Source of the DNA: Acidocella sp. | GTDB lineage: Bacteria > Pseudomonadota > Alphaproteobacteria > Acetobacterales > Acetobacteraceae | DNA: 64,000 nucleotides | NCBI GenBank assembly: GCA_027308685.1 | Contig: DAIDEE010000012.1 | Coordinates: 1 to 64,000 of the forward strand | Direction of reading: 5' to 3' | In this document: piece after piece, positions 1-8,603 of the stretch | Layout of the letters: each line of letters opens with the position of its first letter | How positions within the stretch are numbered: the first letter of the stretch is position 1 | Position numbers and translations under genes: made by a program | The notes under the pieces: generated by a model | The model's database searches: none | What the model was told of the DNA's origin: nothing | What the model saw: only the letters and a program-made list of their open reading frames with translations

Positions 1-1994
1 AGCGATCCGGCAAAATCAATACTGGCCGCACTCAGCGTCGCACTGCCCGACAGGCTGACCGGGCCGGTGACCGACAAGGCGGTGGCATCGGTGAGGCTGA
101 GGCCGGCCGCGCTGAAGCTGCCGAGGGCGGCAATCGAATTACCGGCACTGGTGAGCGAAACATCGCCGCCAATACTGCCGGCACTGGAGATAATTCCGGC
201 ATTTATGAGCCCGTTGGTTCCCTCGAAAATCGTGCCGGTGCTGCCAAGAGTTAGACCCCCAGAGCCGACGGTAACGCCGGAGTTAATGTTAGTGCCTGCC
301 AAACCGCTGTTCAGCAGGATGTTGGTGGCGCTCAGGCCGCCGTTGATTGCGAGTGAATTGGCAGCGTCGATTTCCAACGAACCATTTATAAAAATTGAAC
401 TGCCAACTGAAACATCGTGGCCCGAAGTGATGGTCAGTGCGGTGCCGCTGCCGGTGATGCTGATTGCGCTGAGCACCGAAACCAGCGTGCTGGCCTCCAG
501 AACAATCGTGCCGCTGAGGGTGTCGAGCACCGAGGGCAAGATATAGCTGACCGTTGAACTATCGGTGCCGAAGGTAGCGCTGGAGCCCGAAACCACGGAA
601 CCCGCCGCAGTGGTGCCGCTGCCCACGACCAACGTTGCCGGGTCGAGCAGAATTTCACCATCCCGGCCATGCAGCGCGGTGTCTGCCACGGTGCCGCTCA
701 GGTTGATGACATTGCCTGACGAAATTTCCGCGAGACCGCCATTACCGCCATTCGGTCCGCCCGATACACCGATGGCACCAGCGAAATCGGTGTTATCAGC
801 ACTGAGCAGCGTAATAGTGCCGCCATCGCCGGAGCCGGTGGCATTGCTCAGCAGAAACGCACCGGGCGCAACAGTGACCGCCTTGGCGCGCGGCGCCATG
901 GTGTCGGCAGCCCCACGCTGGGCGCGGATGATATTGGTGCCAAGCGCGATAACGCCGCCACCGGCATCGCCGGAGGTATTGATGGTGGCACCCGCTTGCA
1001 CCGCCACCGTGCCATCGCTTAGCACCTCAACCGCGCCGCCCTTGGTCCCGACTTGCGTGCCTTGCGCCAGCAAATTTCCAGCGATGGCAATGTTGCCGCC
1101 AACACCCGAAATAGAGATGGTACCGGTTTGTGCCCCCACACTGTTGGCACGGATTGTGCCACCGGCGTTGATCAACTGCGTGACCAGCGCGTCAGCGTCC
1201 TGGGCGGTCAGGGTGATCTTGCCACCATCGGCGAGGATCAGCCCGCTATTGGTTACCAGCGCCGGAACCAGTTTGCCGCCAATATCGACGGCCCGCACTG
1301 CCTGGGTGACGTCAATCGACATCAACCGGTCACCGTATAAATCCAGCGTGAAGGCACTGGCGCCGGCCAGCACTACCTGGCCCAGCTGCGCGGTAATCAC
1401 CCCATTATTGGCAACCTGCGGCGCGACCAGCCCGACCAGCCCGGTATCTTTCACGGTGATCTTGCCGTCATTGATAATCGAAGCGCCGGGGCGGGGGGCG
1501 CCAGTGAAATTCAGCTTGCCGGCCAGAAACGCCTGATCTGAAACGTCCGAGGTGGTAGCAACCAGGCCCTGGGTATCCACCTCAGAGCCCTTGGTGAAGA
1601 CAATACCGGATTGATTGACCAGGATCAGTTGGCCATTTGCATCGATTTTACCGGCGATGATGGAAGGCGAGGGGGTAATGACCCGGTTCAGCGCCACGGC
1701 GTTCGACGAAGGCTGCACAAAATTAACGGTGGCAGCACTCCCGACATTAAATGTTTGCCAATCGATAATGGTCTTCTGGCTGGTCTGGTTAATCGTGGTG
1801 AGATTTGGCACCTGGGTAATGGAGGCGCTGCCGCCGGCCACCACGCCCCCGGTGGGGGTGGTGTTGGAGGCGATTTGTGCTTGGGCCGGAAGAGCCGTGA
1901 GAATACCGGAAATGCAGGTGGAGGCCAGCAACGCGCCGCGCCAGAGCTTTTTGCTCTTTATCCCCGGCGACCCTGTTGCTGTGTTACGCTCCAT
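1..1994 (-). CDS. TpsA-type filamentous haemagglutinin exoprotein, N-terminal part (3' end outside window)
   Basis: Partial gene, read from ATG at 1994 and still open at position 1, giving about 664 codons. Residues 1-40 form a long signal peptide (basic start, then a hydrophobic stretch ending in LPAQAQ). Residues about 41-150 match the haemagglutination activity (TPS) domain: IIDWQTFNVGSAATVNF near 76-92, and VNQSGIVFTKGSEVD near 126-140 in place of the usual NPNG motif. The rest is rich in G, N, S, T and V, as expected for a beta-helix. The gene lies 38 bp downstream of its TpsB partner on the same strand, so the pair is probably one transcript. TpsA proteins are exported by Sec and then passed through TpsB to the cell surface. 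The adhesive or other activity of this one is unknown because its C-terminus is missing. Confidence 0.85.
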   Translation of the reverse strand, partial: MERNTATGSPGIKSKKLWRGALLASTCISGILTALPAQAQIASNTTPTGGVVAGGSASITQVPNLTTINQTSQKTIIDWQTFNVGSAATVNFVQPSSNAVALNRVITPSPSIIAGKIDANGQLILVNQSGIVFTKGSEVDTQGLVATTSDVSDQAFLAGKLNFTGAPRPGASIINDGKITVKDTGLVGLVAPQVANNGVITAQLGQVVLAGASAFTLDLYGDRLMSIDVTQAVRAVDIGGKLVPALVTNSGLILADGGKITLTAQDADALVTQLINAGGTIRANSVGAQTGTISISGVGGNIAIAGNLLAQGTQVGTKGGAVEVLSDGTVAVQAGATINTSGDAGGGVIALGTNIIRAQRGAADTMAPRAKAVTVAPGAFLLSNATGSGDGGTITLLSADNTDFAGAIGVSGGPNGGNGGLAEISSGNVINLSGTVADTALHGRDGEILLDPATLVVGSGTTAAGSVVSGSSATFGTDSSTVSYILPSVLDTLSGTIVLEASTLVSVLSAISITGSGTALTITSGHDVSVGSSIFINGSLEIDAANSLAINGGLSATNILLNSGLAGTNINSGVTVGSGGLTLGSTGTIFEGTNGLINAGIISSAGSIGGDVSLTSAGNSIAALGSFSAAGLSLTDATALSVTGPVSLSGSATLSAASIDFAGS

Positions 1995-2032
1995 AAAATT
2001 CCCGATGTTGCGCCATCTTGCGCATGTTGTTG

Positions 2033-3763
2033 TTAATAGCGAGCCGTTATACCCCAGTAGATCACATTTTCCGAAAGTGCAGGATTGGTCGGATTGGCGG
2101 CATCCAGCTGCGTGGTCAGGCGGTGCACATATTCACCATCGATTTCAACGTGCGGCGTAACCGCCAGCCGCACGCCCGCGCCTGCTGAGGCCAGCTTGTG
2201 GTTGAGGTCCGATGATAAATTTTGCCACGTCTCGCCAAAATCATAGAACGTATAGAACTGCGCACCGAAATCGATGGGTAATTTAAAAATTTTAAAGGTT
2301 GCACCGGTATTAAATTGCAGCTCCGCGGTTGTGTAGATGGCGCGGTCGCCCGAGACTTGGCCGGAATAAAAGCCACGGGTGTAATGACTGCCGCCTAAAT
2401 TGAATTCCTCGCCGCCGGGCAGAATATTATTTGTATACTGCCCGCCGGCTTCCAGGCGCAGCGCTACCGTGGCCTCAGGAAACGGCGTGAATAAGGTTTG
2501 AGTACGGGAGATTGAGGCGTTGATTTTCCAGTAATCCAGTTTCTCACGATAGCGCCCCCCCAAACCCAATGCCCGACCATCCGGCGAGGCTCCCAGGATG
2601 GGAAGACCCTGGGATTGCTGAATATTAAACACGCTGATGGCATCATGAGTCGGCCCCGCCCATAAATCCTGCCAGGCATATTGCACCGCCAGACGTTCAG
2701 ATCGCAGGCTGTCGGCACTGGTGCGAAGCCCTTGCGTGGTAACCAGATTTTGTACCGCATCGAAATGCAAGGTGGCGGTAAGTGCCTGGTTACGGCGCAA
2801 CATTAGGGGGTAGCTAAGCTGGCCACCAAACACTTCCAGGTAGCTACGATAATCTGCTTGGCGAAGCGTACCGCCCGGGACCGCCCGGCCAGCACCACCG
2901 TAGATTTTCAGACGCAGGCCCCGGCTGCCGAGAAACACGCTTTCAGCTATCTGGCCGAAGTTGTCGGTGCCGCCGCTGGTATGAAACAAGGAAATTTCAG
3001 TCTGGTCGCCCAACGAGGTGACGCTGTTCACATCAACTACCGCTAGTCCCTCGGCGGGGCCGGTTGCCTTGAAGCCGCGGTCATCGGCGGTGGCAAGTGC
3101 GGAAATCTCCTGCCTGGAAACCTCGGCAATCAGGGTCAGGGCGCCAGGGTCATCGGAGTCGGATTGCAATACCGCATGAACGCTCACGCCGGGAATTTGC
3201 TGTGCCAGCAGCAGCCAATGCTCCAGCGAGACCTCGGAGACCGGCCTTTCGGCAGTCAAGTGGTTCAGTATCGCCAGAACCAGGCTGCCGACAGGTCCGA
3301 TATCATCGGATAACTTGACCGCAACGATATGACCTTCGGTGACAATAAATCTCACGTCGCCTTCGGCATTGATCTCCATGGATACCGTGGAGAGCACAAA
3401 GCCATGGTTGCGGTACAGCCCCACCAGGGCCAGCCGGGTCGCCTCGAGCTTCGAGAGTGCCACTTTGCTGCCTGCCAGCCCAGACGTGATTTTGTTCAAT
3501 TCCGTGGCTTTAAAAGCGGTAGCCCCGATGATGGTGACGCTGCCAACTGCTATGGTGGCGCTGGGTAGCTTGCCCTCGGTCGTGACAGGTTGAAAATTTG
3601 GGAGGCCCGCCCCCAGCGTGGGAGGGGCTTGGGGGGCAATATGTGGAAGCGGAGACGCTCCCAAGCTGGTGGGGGCTGACTGTGAAAATGCTCGAAAAGG
3701 CAACAAAACGATGCTACCGGCAAGGGCGCCAAAAACGAGAGGTGAAACGAACGCATGGCGCAT
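2033..3763 (-). CDS. TpsB outer-membrane transporter (ShlB/FhaC/HecB family)
   Basis: The protein is 576 residues when started at ATG 3763, which has an AGGG sequence 8 nt upstream. The frame stays open further upstream without a good ribosome site. A signal peptide covers residues 1-28 (hydrophobic stretch ending FRAFSQS). A POTRA domain follows at roughly 60-140 (VGSVTIIGATAF, then FIVTEGHIVAV), and the remainder is a beta-barrel of the haemolysin-secretion type ending in an aromatic residue. In this family the POTRA domains recognise the TPS domain of the cognate TpsA and the barrel translocates it. The TpsA gene follows 38 bp downstream, which supports the pairing. Known family knowledge supplies the role; the substrate is inferred from adjacency. 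Confidence 0.9.
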   Translation of the reverse strand: MRHAFVSPLVFGALAGSIVLLPFRAFSQSAPTSLGASPLPHIAPQAPPTLGAGLPNFQPVTTEGKLPSATIAVGSVTIIGATAFKATELNKITSGLAGSKVALSKLEATRLALVGLYRNHGFVLSTVSMEINAEGDVRFIVTEGHIVAVKLSDDIGPVGSLVLAILNHLTAERPVSEVSLEHWLLLAQQIPGVSVHAVLQSDSDDPGALTLIAEVSRQEISALATADDRGFKATGPAEGLAVVDVNSVTSLGDQTEISLFHTSGGTDNFGQIAESVFLGSRGLRLKIYGGAGRAVPGGTLRQADYRSYLEVFGGQLSYPLMLRRNQALTATLHFDAVQNLVTTQGLRTSADSLRSERLAVQYAWQDLWAGPTHDAISVFNIQQSQGLPILGASPDGRALGLGGRYREKLDYWKINASISRTQTLFTPFPEATVALRLEAGGQYTNNILPGGEEFNLGGSHYTRGFYSGQVSGDRAIYTTAELQFNTGATFKIFKLPIDFGAQFYTFYDFGETWQNLSSDLNHKLASAGAGVRLAVTPHVEIDGEYVHRLTTQLDAANPTNPALSENVIYWGITARY

Positions 3764-3869
3764 ACATAAAACCCTAAAGCCGGAACCGATCATTCCGCTC
3801 GGCGAAGTTATTAGAGTGCATAAAACTGACTGTAAATACTAACAATATAACACATTCAGGCCAACGCCG

Positions 3870-4592
3870 TTAAGAGTCTACCTGGACGACCACGGCGGTC
3901 ACATTATCGCGCACCTTATGGCCAAGGGCGGCGGCGATCAGGCTTTGGGGTGTTGTTTCGCCATCGGCGGCGCTCAGCAGCCGGGTAATTTCGGCTTGCG
4001 TGAGGGTTTTGCTCAAACCATCGCTGCACAGCAAAAACCGGTCTCCCGGTTTGGCGGCACCGTTCACCCGGTCCAGGTCGAGATGTTCGCTGTCGGAGCC
4101 CACCGCGCGGGTGATGATGTTTGCGTGTGGGTGGCTTTCGGCATCGGCGGCGGCCAGCTTGCCGAGGTCCACCAACTCCTGCACCAGGCTATGGTCGCGT
4201 GTCAGTTGGCTTAACATGCCATGACGCAACAAATAGGCCCGTGAATCGCCCGCCCATAGGCAAGTGAAATTATACTCCCGCACTACCAGGGCGATGAAGG
4301 TGGACGCGATCACCACATCGGTGCCGCGGGTCAGCGCCTTGGTCCGCAGCGCATGATGCACCCTGCTCAGCGTGGTATTTACCAGCATAATCAGGTCGTC
4401 GGCGGGCAGGTTGTCAGGCAGGCGGGCAAGTTCCTCGACGATCATGCCCGACGCGACTTCGCCGGAATCATGGCCTCCGGCACCGTCAGCCACGACCCAA
4501 AGACCAAGTTCAGGCCGGCTAAGCAGATTGTCTTCGTTGTATTTACGCACACTCCCCGGGTCACTCAGGGCCCAGCTTCTAGTCGCTGTCAT
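3870..4592 (-). CDS. PP2C-family protein serine/threonine phosphatase
   Basis: The protein is 240 residues from ATG 4592, with AGGGA about 9 nt upstream. A longer in-frame reading to 4919 would overlap the divergent gene at 4846 and has no family similarity in the added part, so it was not used. PP2C motifs are complete: RKYNED at 16-21, VVADGAGGH at 33-41, WAGDSRAYLLR, LTRDHSLVQELV, ITRAVG, LLCSDGLS and the closing DNVTAVVV. The acidic residues coordinate two or three Mn/Mg ions. Bacterial relatives (Stp/PppA type) reverse Hanks-type kinase phosphorylation. No kinase gene is seen in the window, so the substrate is unknown. The enzyme is cytoplasmic, with no signal peptide or membrane segment. 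Confidence 0.92.
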   Translation of the reverse strand: MTATRSWALSDPGSVRKYNEDNLLSRPELGLWVVADGAGGHDSGEVASGMIVEELARLPDNLPADDLIMLVNTTLSRVHHALRTKALTRGTDVVIASTFIALVVREYNFTCLWAGDSRAYLLRHGMLSQLTRDHSLVQELVDLGKLAAADAESHPHANIITRAVGSDSEHLDLDRVNGAAKPGDRFLLCSDGLSKTLTQAEITRLLSAADGETTPQSLIAAALGHKVRDNVTAVVVQVDS

Positions 4593-4775
4593 GTTGGTTA
4601 TCCCTATCGCACCGAAGCCAAATTGTGCGCAGCACTTCACCCATCTCCCGCTCCGCCTGCAAGCCCGCCGTCGCGGTAGTTTCGTTATTATCCTTATCAC
4701 ACGCGCCGCCGGGCGTGGATGATCCTTCATATGATTGTTCATAGCTTCAGGAAACCCGGCATTAGCGGGTTTGTT

Positions 4776-4789
4776 TTGACCAAGATCAA
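4776..4789. promoter_or_regulatory. FNR/Anr-type box upstream of the oxygenase-hemN operon
   Basis: The 14-bp site TTGACCAAGATCAA matches TTGAT-N4-ATCAA with one change. Its centre is about 63 bp upstream of the ATG at 4846, a distance that allows class II activation. The site sits in the 253-bp divergent region (4593-4845) shared with the PP2C gene. That region also holds a small hairpin with 7-bp arms at 4752-4758 and 4766-4772, followed by a short T-rich stretch. Confidence 0.65.
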
Positions 4790-4845
4790 GGACAACGATC
4801 AAAGCCTGGGTCTCTGTTGTAGCGAGTTGAGTCGAGGTTAATGCG

Positions 4846-5475
4846 ATGTTGCTGAATTTGAATGCGCTTGAGGAGGCGAAGGCCGAGATCGAGCCGTTTC
4901 CGTACCTTACGGCTTCCAATGTGCTGCGCCAGCCGGCGCTGGATCTGTTGGCTGACGACTTCCCTGTGATCAGCAGGCCGGGGATATTTGCGCTCTCAGA
5001 CCTGCATTACGGCAAAGTGTTCGAGCAATTAGTGACGGAAATTCGTGGCCGCGCGCTTGAAACGCTGTTGGAGCAGAAATTTCAGGTCAGTTTGGCCGAC
5101 AAGCCGCTGATGGTCACGGTGCGCGGCCAGGCGCAGCGCAAGGACGGCCGGATTCATGCCGATTCCAAGGATAAATTCCTCACCTGCCTGCTCTATCTCA
5201 ACAGTGCCCACTGGAACCCTGAAGCCGGGCGGTTGCGGTTGTTGCGTAGCCCGGACAATCTGGAGGACATGATCGCTGAAGTTCCGCCGGATGGTGGCAC
5301 CTTCATCGCATTCAAGCGGACCGACCATTCCTGGCATGGGCATGAGCCATTCGAGGGTGTCCGGCGCGTGGTTATGTTTAATTGGATGGTTTCAAAGGTG
5401 GCACTGTTGAAGAACCTGGGCCGCCATACGCTCTCAGCCGCCTTCAAAAAAATCGGCGGCTCCGATGCTTACTGA
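4846..5475 (+). CDS. 2OG-Fe(II) oxygenase superfamily protein (first of two)
   Basis: The protein has 209 residues; GAGG lies 8 nt before the ATG. The facial triad is visible: H104-x-D106 (HADSKDK) and a distal His in SWHGHEPF at about 164, with an Arg ten residues later (GVRR) suited to binding 2-oxoglutarate. The core is a short double-stranded beta-helix. Members of this superfamily couple O2 and 2-oxoglutarate to hydroxylation of proteins or small molecules; the substrate here is not known. The gene overlaps the next oxygenase by 11 bp and is followed by hemN with ATGA overlap, so the three genes are translationally coupled. An FNR-type box lies upstream, which is odd for an O2-consuming enzyme. 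The fold assignment is confident, the role is not. Confidence 0.8.
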   Translation: MLLNLNALEEAKAEIEPFPYLTASNVLRQPALDLLADDFPVISRPGIFALSDLHYGKVFEQLVTEIRGRALETLLEQKFQVSLADKPLMVTVRGQAQRKDGRIHADSKDKFLTCLLYLNSAHWNPEAGRLRLLRSPDNLEDMIAEVPPDGGTFIAFKRTDHSWHGHEPFEGVRRVVMFNWMVSKVALLKNLGRHTLSAAFKKIGGSDAY

Positions 5476-6148
5476 ACCGCAATTAGCCAGCCGGGGTGTT
5501 GAGCAGTTTTTATCGTGTCTGGACCATGCCGATGCCCGACGCGAGCCGTTCGCGCACTGGCTGCTGACCGACGTTCTGCCGGCTAATTTGATTAACGCAT
5601 TGGCTGCTTTGCCGTTTGCTCCGCCGGAAGGGGCTGTTTTCAACGGCCAGCGTGAGAGCAACAACGCACTGAGGGTGTATTTTAATCCCCAAATCCAGAA
5701 GCAATTCACGACTTGCCGTGAGATCGTGGATATTTTTAACGAGCCTGCGGTGCTGGAACGCCTGCGGGTTGTGACCGGCACAGATGTGGCGGCCGGGCGA
5801 TTGCGGATCGAATACTGCCAGGATGTCGATGGATTCTGGCTGGAGCCGCACCGTGACATTGCCGTAAAATTATTCACCATGCTGATCTATGTTTCGGAAG
5901 ACCCCGCCCTGTTCGATGCCGGGACCGATATATATGACGATACCCCCGCGCATAATCTGGTAGCCTCGGTCCCCTATGAAAAAAACCGTGGGCTGATTTT
6001 TATTCCTGGCGCCGCGAGCTGGCATGGGTTCTCGAAGCGCCCGATCAGGGGATTACGCCAGTCACTCATCATTAACTACGTGTCGCCGGATTGGCGGGCG
6101 GTGGATGAACTGGCGGTTTCATTGTCATTGCAGGGAGGTGTGTTATGA
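5465..6148 (+). CDS. 2OG-Fe(II) oxygenase superfamily protein (second of two)
   Basis: The protein has 227 residues and begins 11 bp inside the preceding gene. The iron ligands H129-x-D131 (EPHRDIAVKLF) and H187 (ASWHGF) are followed by an Arg at about 198 (GLRQS) that would hold 2-oxoglutarate. The layout resembles small prolyl-4-hydroxylase-like proteins of proteobacteria. It shares only the catalytic pattern with its upstream neighbour, so the two are not a recent duplication. Its stop codon overlaps the hemN start (ATGA). The substrate is unknown; modification of a protein or of a capsule/surface precursor are both possible. Confidence 0.8.
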   Translation: MLTEPQLASRGVEQFLSCLDHADARREPFAHWLLTDVLPANLINALAALPFAPPEGAVFNGQRESNNALRVYFNPQIQKQFTTCREIVDIFNEPAVLERLRVVTGTDVAAGRLRIEYCQDVDGFWLEPHRDIAVKLFTMLIYVSEDPALFDAGTDIYDDTPAHNLVASVPYEKNRGLIFIPGAASWHGFSKRPIRGLRQSLIINYVSPDWRAVDELAVSLSLQGGVL

Positions 6149-7518
6149 AAAACTCTGAGCTGGTCGCCCGTTATGATGGCCGGGTGCCGCGTTATACCAG
6201 CTACCCCACCGCGCCGTATTTTTCGGCAACCGTCAATTCCGAGACCTATTCGGCCTGGCTGGGAACCCTCAGTCCTGACGCGCCGTTGTCCTTGTACATT
6301 CATGTGCCCTTCTGCGACCGGCTGTGCCTGTATTGCGGCTGCAACACCTCAGTGGTGCATCACGAACAGCCGCGCCGCGATTACGCACATCTGCTGGGGC
6401 TGGAGATAAACATGCTAGCGGACCGGTTGGGCCATCTGGCAGGCCACCGGGCAGCGGTCTCCCACGTCCACTGGGGTGGCGGCACGCCGACCTGTTTGCC
6501 CAATGACTGCTTGACCGGGATTATGGACCTGATCCGTCGGCGTTTTGTGGTGCGTGCCGATGCTGAAATCGCCATCGAGATCGACCCTACATCCTTTACC
6601 CCCGACAAAGCCGATGCGCTCATTCTGATGGGGGTCAATCGCGCCAGCTTGGGCGTGCAGGATTTCGATGAAAAAGTGCAGGCCGCCATTGGTCGGATGC
6701 AAAGTTACGAGGAAACCAAGGCCTGCGCCGACATGCTGCGGGCGGGGGGAATTCACGCCATTAACCTCGACCTTATTTATGGCCTGCCGCATCAGACAGT
6801 GGCGAGCGTGGTGCGCACGGCGCAGCAGGCGCTGACCCTGCAGGCCGGCCGGATTGCAGTGTTTGGCTATGCCCATGTGCCTTGGATGAAGCGCCATCAA
6901 GCGCTGATTAAAGATGCCTGGCTGCCCGACGCCCCGGCACGGTTCGCGCAAATGCAGGCGATTGCCGGGGTCTTGGAGGGCGAGGGCTGTTATGTGCCGG
7001 TTGGCCTCGACCATTACGCCCAGCCTGATGACGCGATGGCAGTAGCGCTGCGTGATAAATCTCTCCACCGGAGTTTTCAGGGTTATACGACAGACGTCGC
7101 ACCGACTTTGCTGGCGGTTGGCGCCAGCTCTATTGGTAGCCTGCCGCAAGGCTATGTGCAGAACGCGACTTCGGTTCCAGCCTACGCAACGGCCATTACG
7201 GTCGGGAAATTTGCCACTGTGCGGGGAGTGGCGTTGACCGCCGACGATATTTTACGCCGAGTCGTGATCGAAAAAATCATGTGTGATTTGGAAGTTGACC
7301 TGGCCGCGGTTGCGCGGTCGATGGACGCGGATCCGGTCGCTTTATTAGCCGCGGCGGATAACCTGCTGCCAATGTGCCATGATGGCTTGGTTATCTGGGA
7401 TGGGTTACGCCTGTCAGTCACTGAACGTGGACGGCCGTTTGTCCGCAACGTGGCCGCTTTGTTTGACGCATACTTAACCATTGAGGACGCAATGCCAAAA
7501 TATGCCAAAGCCGTCTGA
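6145..7518 (+). CDS. hemN: Oxygen-independent coproporphyrinogen III oxidase
   Basis: This 457-residue radical SAM enzyme carries the motif C57-x3-C61-x2-C64-x-C66 (FCDRLCLYCGC), preceded by RYTSYPTAPYF and followed by HWGGGTPT, all typical of HemN. It converts coproporphyrinogen III to protoporphyrinogen IX without O2, using two SAM molecules. Its length matches true HemN rather than the shorter HemW. Translation starts by ATGA overlap with the oxygenase gene upstream. HemN is a classic FNR/Anr target, which fits the FNR box at 4776-4789 at the head of the operon. A perfect 14-bp inverted repeat follows the gene. Confidence 0.95.
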   Translation: MKNSELVARYDGRVPRYTSYPTAPYFSATVNSETYSAWLGTLSPDAPLSLYIHVPFCDRLCLYCGCNTSVVHHEQPRRDYAHLLGLEINMLADRLGHLAGHRAAVSHVHWGGGTPTCLPNDCLTGIMDLIRRRFVVRADAEIAIEIDPTSFTPDKADALILMGVNRASLGVQDFDEKVQAAIGRMQSYEETKACADMLRAGGIHAINLDLIYGLPHQTVASVVRTAQQALTLQAGRIAVFGYAHVPWMKRHQALIKDAWLPDAPARFAQMQAIAGVLEGEGCYVPVGLDHYAQPDDAMAVALRDKSLHRSFQGYTTDVAPTLLAVGASSIGSLPQGYVQNATSVPAYATAITVGKFATVRGVALTADDILRRVVIEKIMCDLEVDLAAVARSMDADPVALLAAADNLLPMCHDGLVIWDGLRLSVTERGRPFVRNVAALFDAYLTIEDAMPKYAKAV

Positions 7519-7550
7519 CTCTGCATAATTTTAGCGCATCACGTCGGGTA

Positions 7551-7591
7551 TGAATGAAGCCGCATTTGCTTGGCAATTGCGGCTTCATTCA
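7551..7591 (+). terminator. Hairpin downstream of hemN
   Basis: A perfect inverted repeat has 14-bp arms (7551-7564 and 7578-7591) around a 13-nt loop, 33 bp after the hemN stop. A short T-rich run (GAATTTTATT) follows some bases later. It probably ends the hemN transcript, although the U-tract is weak. Confidence 0.6.
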
Positions 7592-7655
7592 ATGTCGTGC
7601 GAATTTTATTGAGCAGCAAACAGTTGGCCAATTTCAGAAACTATAAGATTTTTTC

Positions 7656-7691
7656 AACAAAAAAAGGCCCTGCCGTTTTTGCAGCAGGGCC
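7656..7691 (-). terminator. Strong intrinsic terminator on the minus strand (ompW or a candidate small RNA)
   Basis: The arms GGCCCTGC and GCAGGGCC (7684-7691 and 7666-7673) are separated by a 10-nt loop. On the minus strand they are followed by seven T. The signal lies about 100 bp after the ompW stop and downstream of an FNR box, so it could end ompW mRNA, a short separate RNA, or both. Confidence 0.85.
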
Positions 7692-7751
7692 AGTTTGGGA
7701 AAGTATCCTTGAGCGGATGTAGGCTTATTGCTGATAATTTTTGGTCTAACC

Positions 7752-7765
7752 TTGATCTAAATCAA
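7752..7765. promoter_or_regulatory. Consensus FNR/Anr box in the hemN-ompW convergent spacer
   Basis: TTGATCTAAATCAA is a perfect TTGAT-N4-ATCAA palindrome. It lies between two convergent genes (24 bp beyond the ompW stop), where no protein-gene promoter is expected. A strong minus-strand terminator lies 60-100 bp away. Confidence 0.6.
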
Positions 7766-7788
7766 AACCGACAATGATTTTACAAAAA

Positions 7789-8448
7789 TCAGAAACGATA
7801 GCCGATACCAAAGCCCACAACGGTTGGGCTGAGTGCAGTTTTCGCAATCACCGCGCCGCCATCAAGGCGTGCCGTGGTGTTGAGGAACATCTGCTTAACA
7901 TCGACGTTGGCGTACCAGTTGCCACCCAGGCTGTAATCAAAACCAGCGTCGAGTGTTGGTCCGACAGCCGTACTGTAACCGGCCTTGGTGACAATGCCGC
8001 CGGCCGCGTGGCTGGCATAGAAAAATGCTACGGTCAGACCCACGCCCGCATAGGGTTGGAAGCCGTAAATGGGTGCGAGGTGATATTGCAGAGTAATAGT
8101 AGGCGGCAAAACCCACACGCTGCCGACATCAACATGGCCAGCCTTGGTGCCTGAGGCAGAGACATTATGACGGGTTGAGGCAGCAATCGCCTCAATGGAG
8201 AAATGATCGGTCAAGAAGTATGAAAGATCGATTTCAGGCGCGACTTGCTGTGAGGCATTCACATGCCCGCCAATTACCGTAACGCTGCTGGTGAAGTTTT
8301 CCGGGATCACATCGATGACACGAAGATGAACGAGGATATCGCCCGCCTTAAATCCGGTTGGATTCGCGGCCTGCGCTGCGGCTGGCTGTGCTGCCGCCAA
8401 GGCGATGGCCGCCACGCCGAACAAGCCGAGATAGAGAGATTTTTTCAT
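7789..8448 (-). CDS. ompW: OmpW-family outer-membrane protein
   Basis: The protein is about 219 residues from ATG 8448, which has AGGA 8 nt upstream. ATG 8457, three codons earlier, is an alternative. The signal peptide MKKSLYLGLFGVAAIALAAA ends near AAAQA. The mature part shows OmpW signatures: AGDILVHLRVIDVIPE at the start, the central LPPTITLQYHLAP, YAGVGLTVAFFY, and a C-terminal VGFGIGYRF ending in F, as expected for barrel insertion. OmpW forms an eight-stranded barrel with a hydrophobic channel, and in enterobacteria it is FNR-activated. A consensus FNR box lies 80 bp upstream here, consistent with the same control. The gene is monocistronic. Confidence 0.92.
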   Translation of the reverse strand: MKKSLYLGLFGVAAIALAAAQPAAAQAANPTGFKAGDILVHLRVIDVIPENFTSSVTVIGGHVNASQQVAPEIDLSYFLTDHFSIEAIAASTRHNVSASGTKAGHVDVGSVWVLPPTITLQYHLAPIYGFQPYAGVGLTVAFFYASHAAGGIVTKAGYSTAVGPTLDAGFDYSLGGNWYANVDVKQMFLNTTARLDGGAVIAKTALSPTVVGFGIGYRF

Positions 8449-8520
8449 AAAGGACATCCTGTGCCTTGAGGTTTCATACACGTAACGTTGCGTATAGAAA
8501 GCCAGTGACCGATATGTTCT

Positions 8521-8534
8521 TTGATGTAGATCAA
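8521..8534. promoter_or_regulatory. Consensus FNR/Anr box upstream of ompW
   Basis: TTGATGTAGATCAA is a perfect TTGAT-N4-ATCAA site centred about 80 bp before the ompW ATG (minus strand). It lies in the spacer between ompW and the 3' end of the fnr-type gene, so ompW is the likely target. Confidence 0.75.
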
Positions 8535-8603
8535 CAACGCGCGGTGCAGTGCCAAACAAAGCTGGTTGTTGTTTTTAGGCCACAGCTTTGTGAGAGCGGT
8601 CGA

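Noticed and set aside
67-1536. Plus-strand open frames of 159 and 323 codons at 67-546 and 565-1536
   Set aside because: They are antisense to TpsA, whose reading has a signal peptide and TPS domain; their proline-rich translations are typical shadows.
4593-4919. N-terminal extension of the PP2C gene to 4919
   Set aside because: It overlaps the divergent oxygenase gene, has no domain similarity, and a good ribosome site precedes ATG 4592.
6415-7149. 244-codon minus-strand frame inside hemN
   Set aside because: Antisense to a complete HemN with all motifs; no signal of its own.
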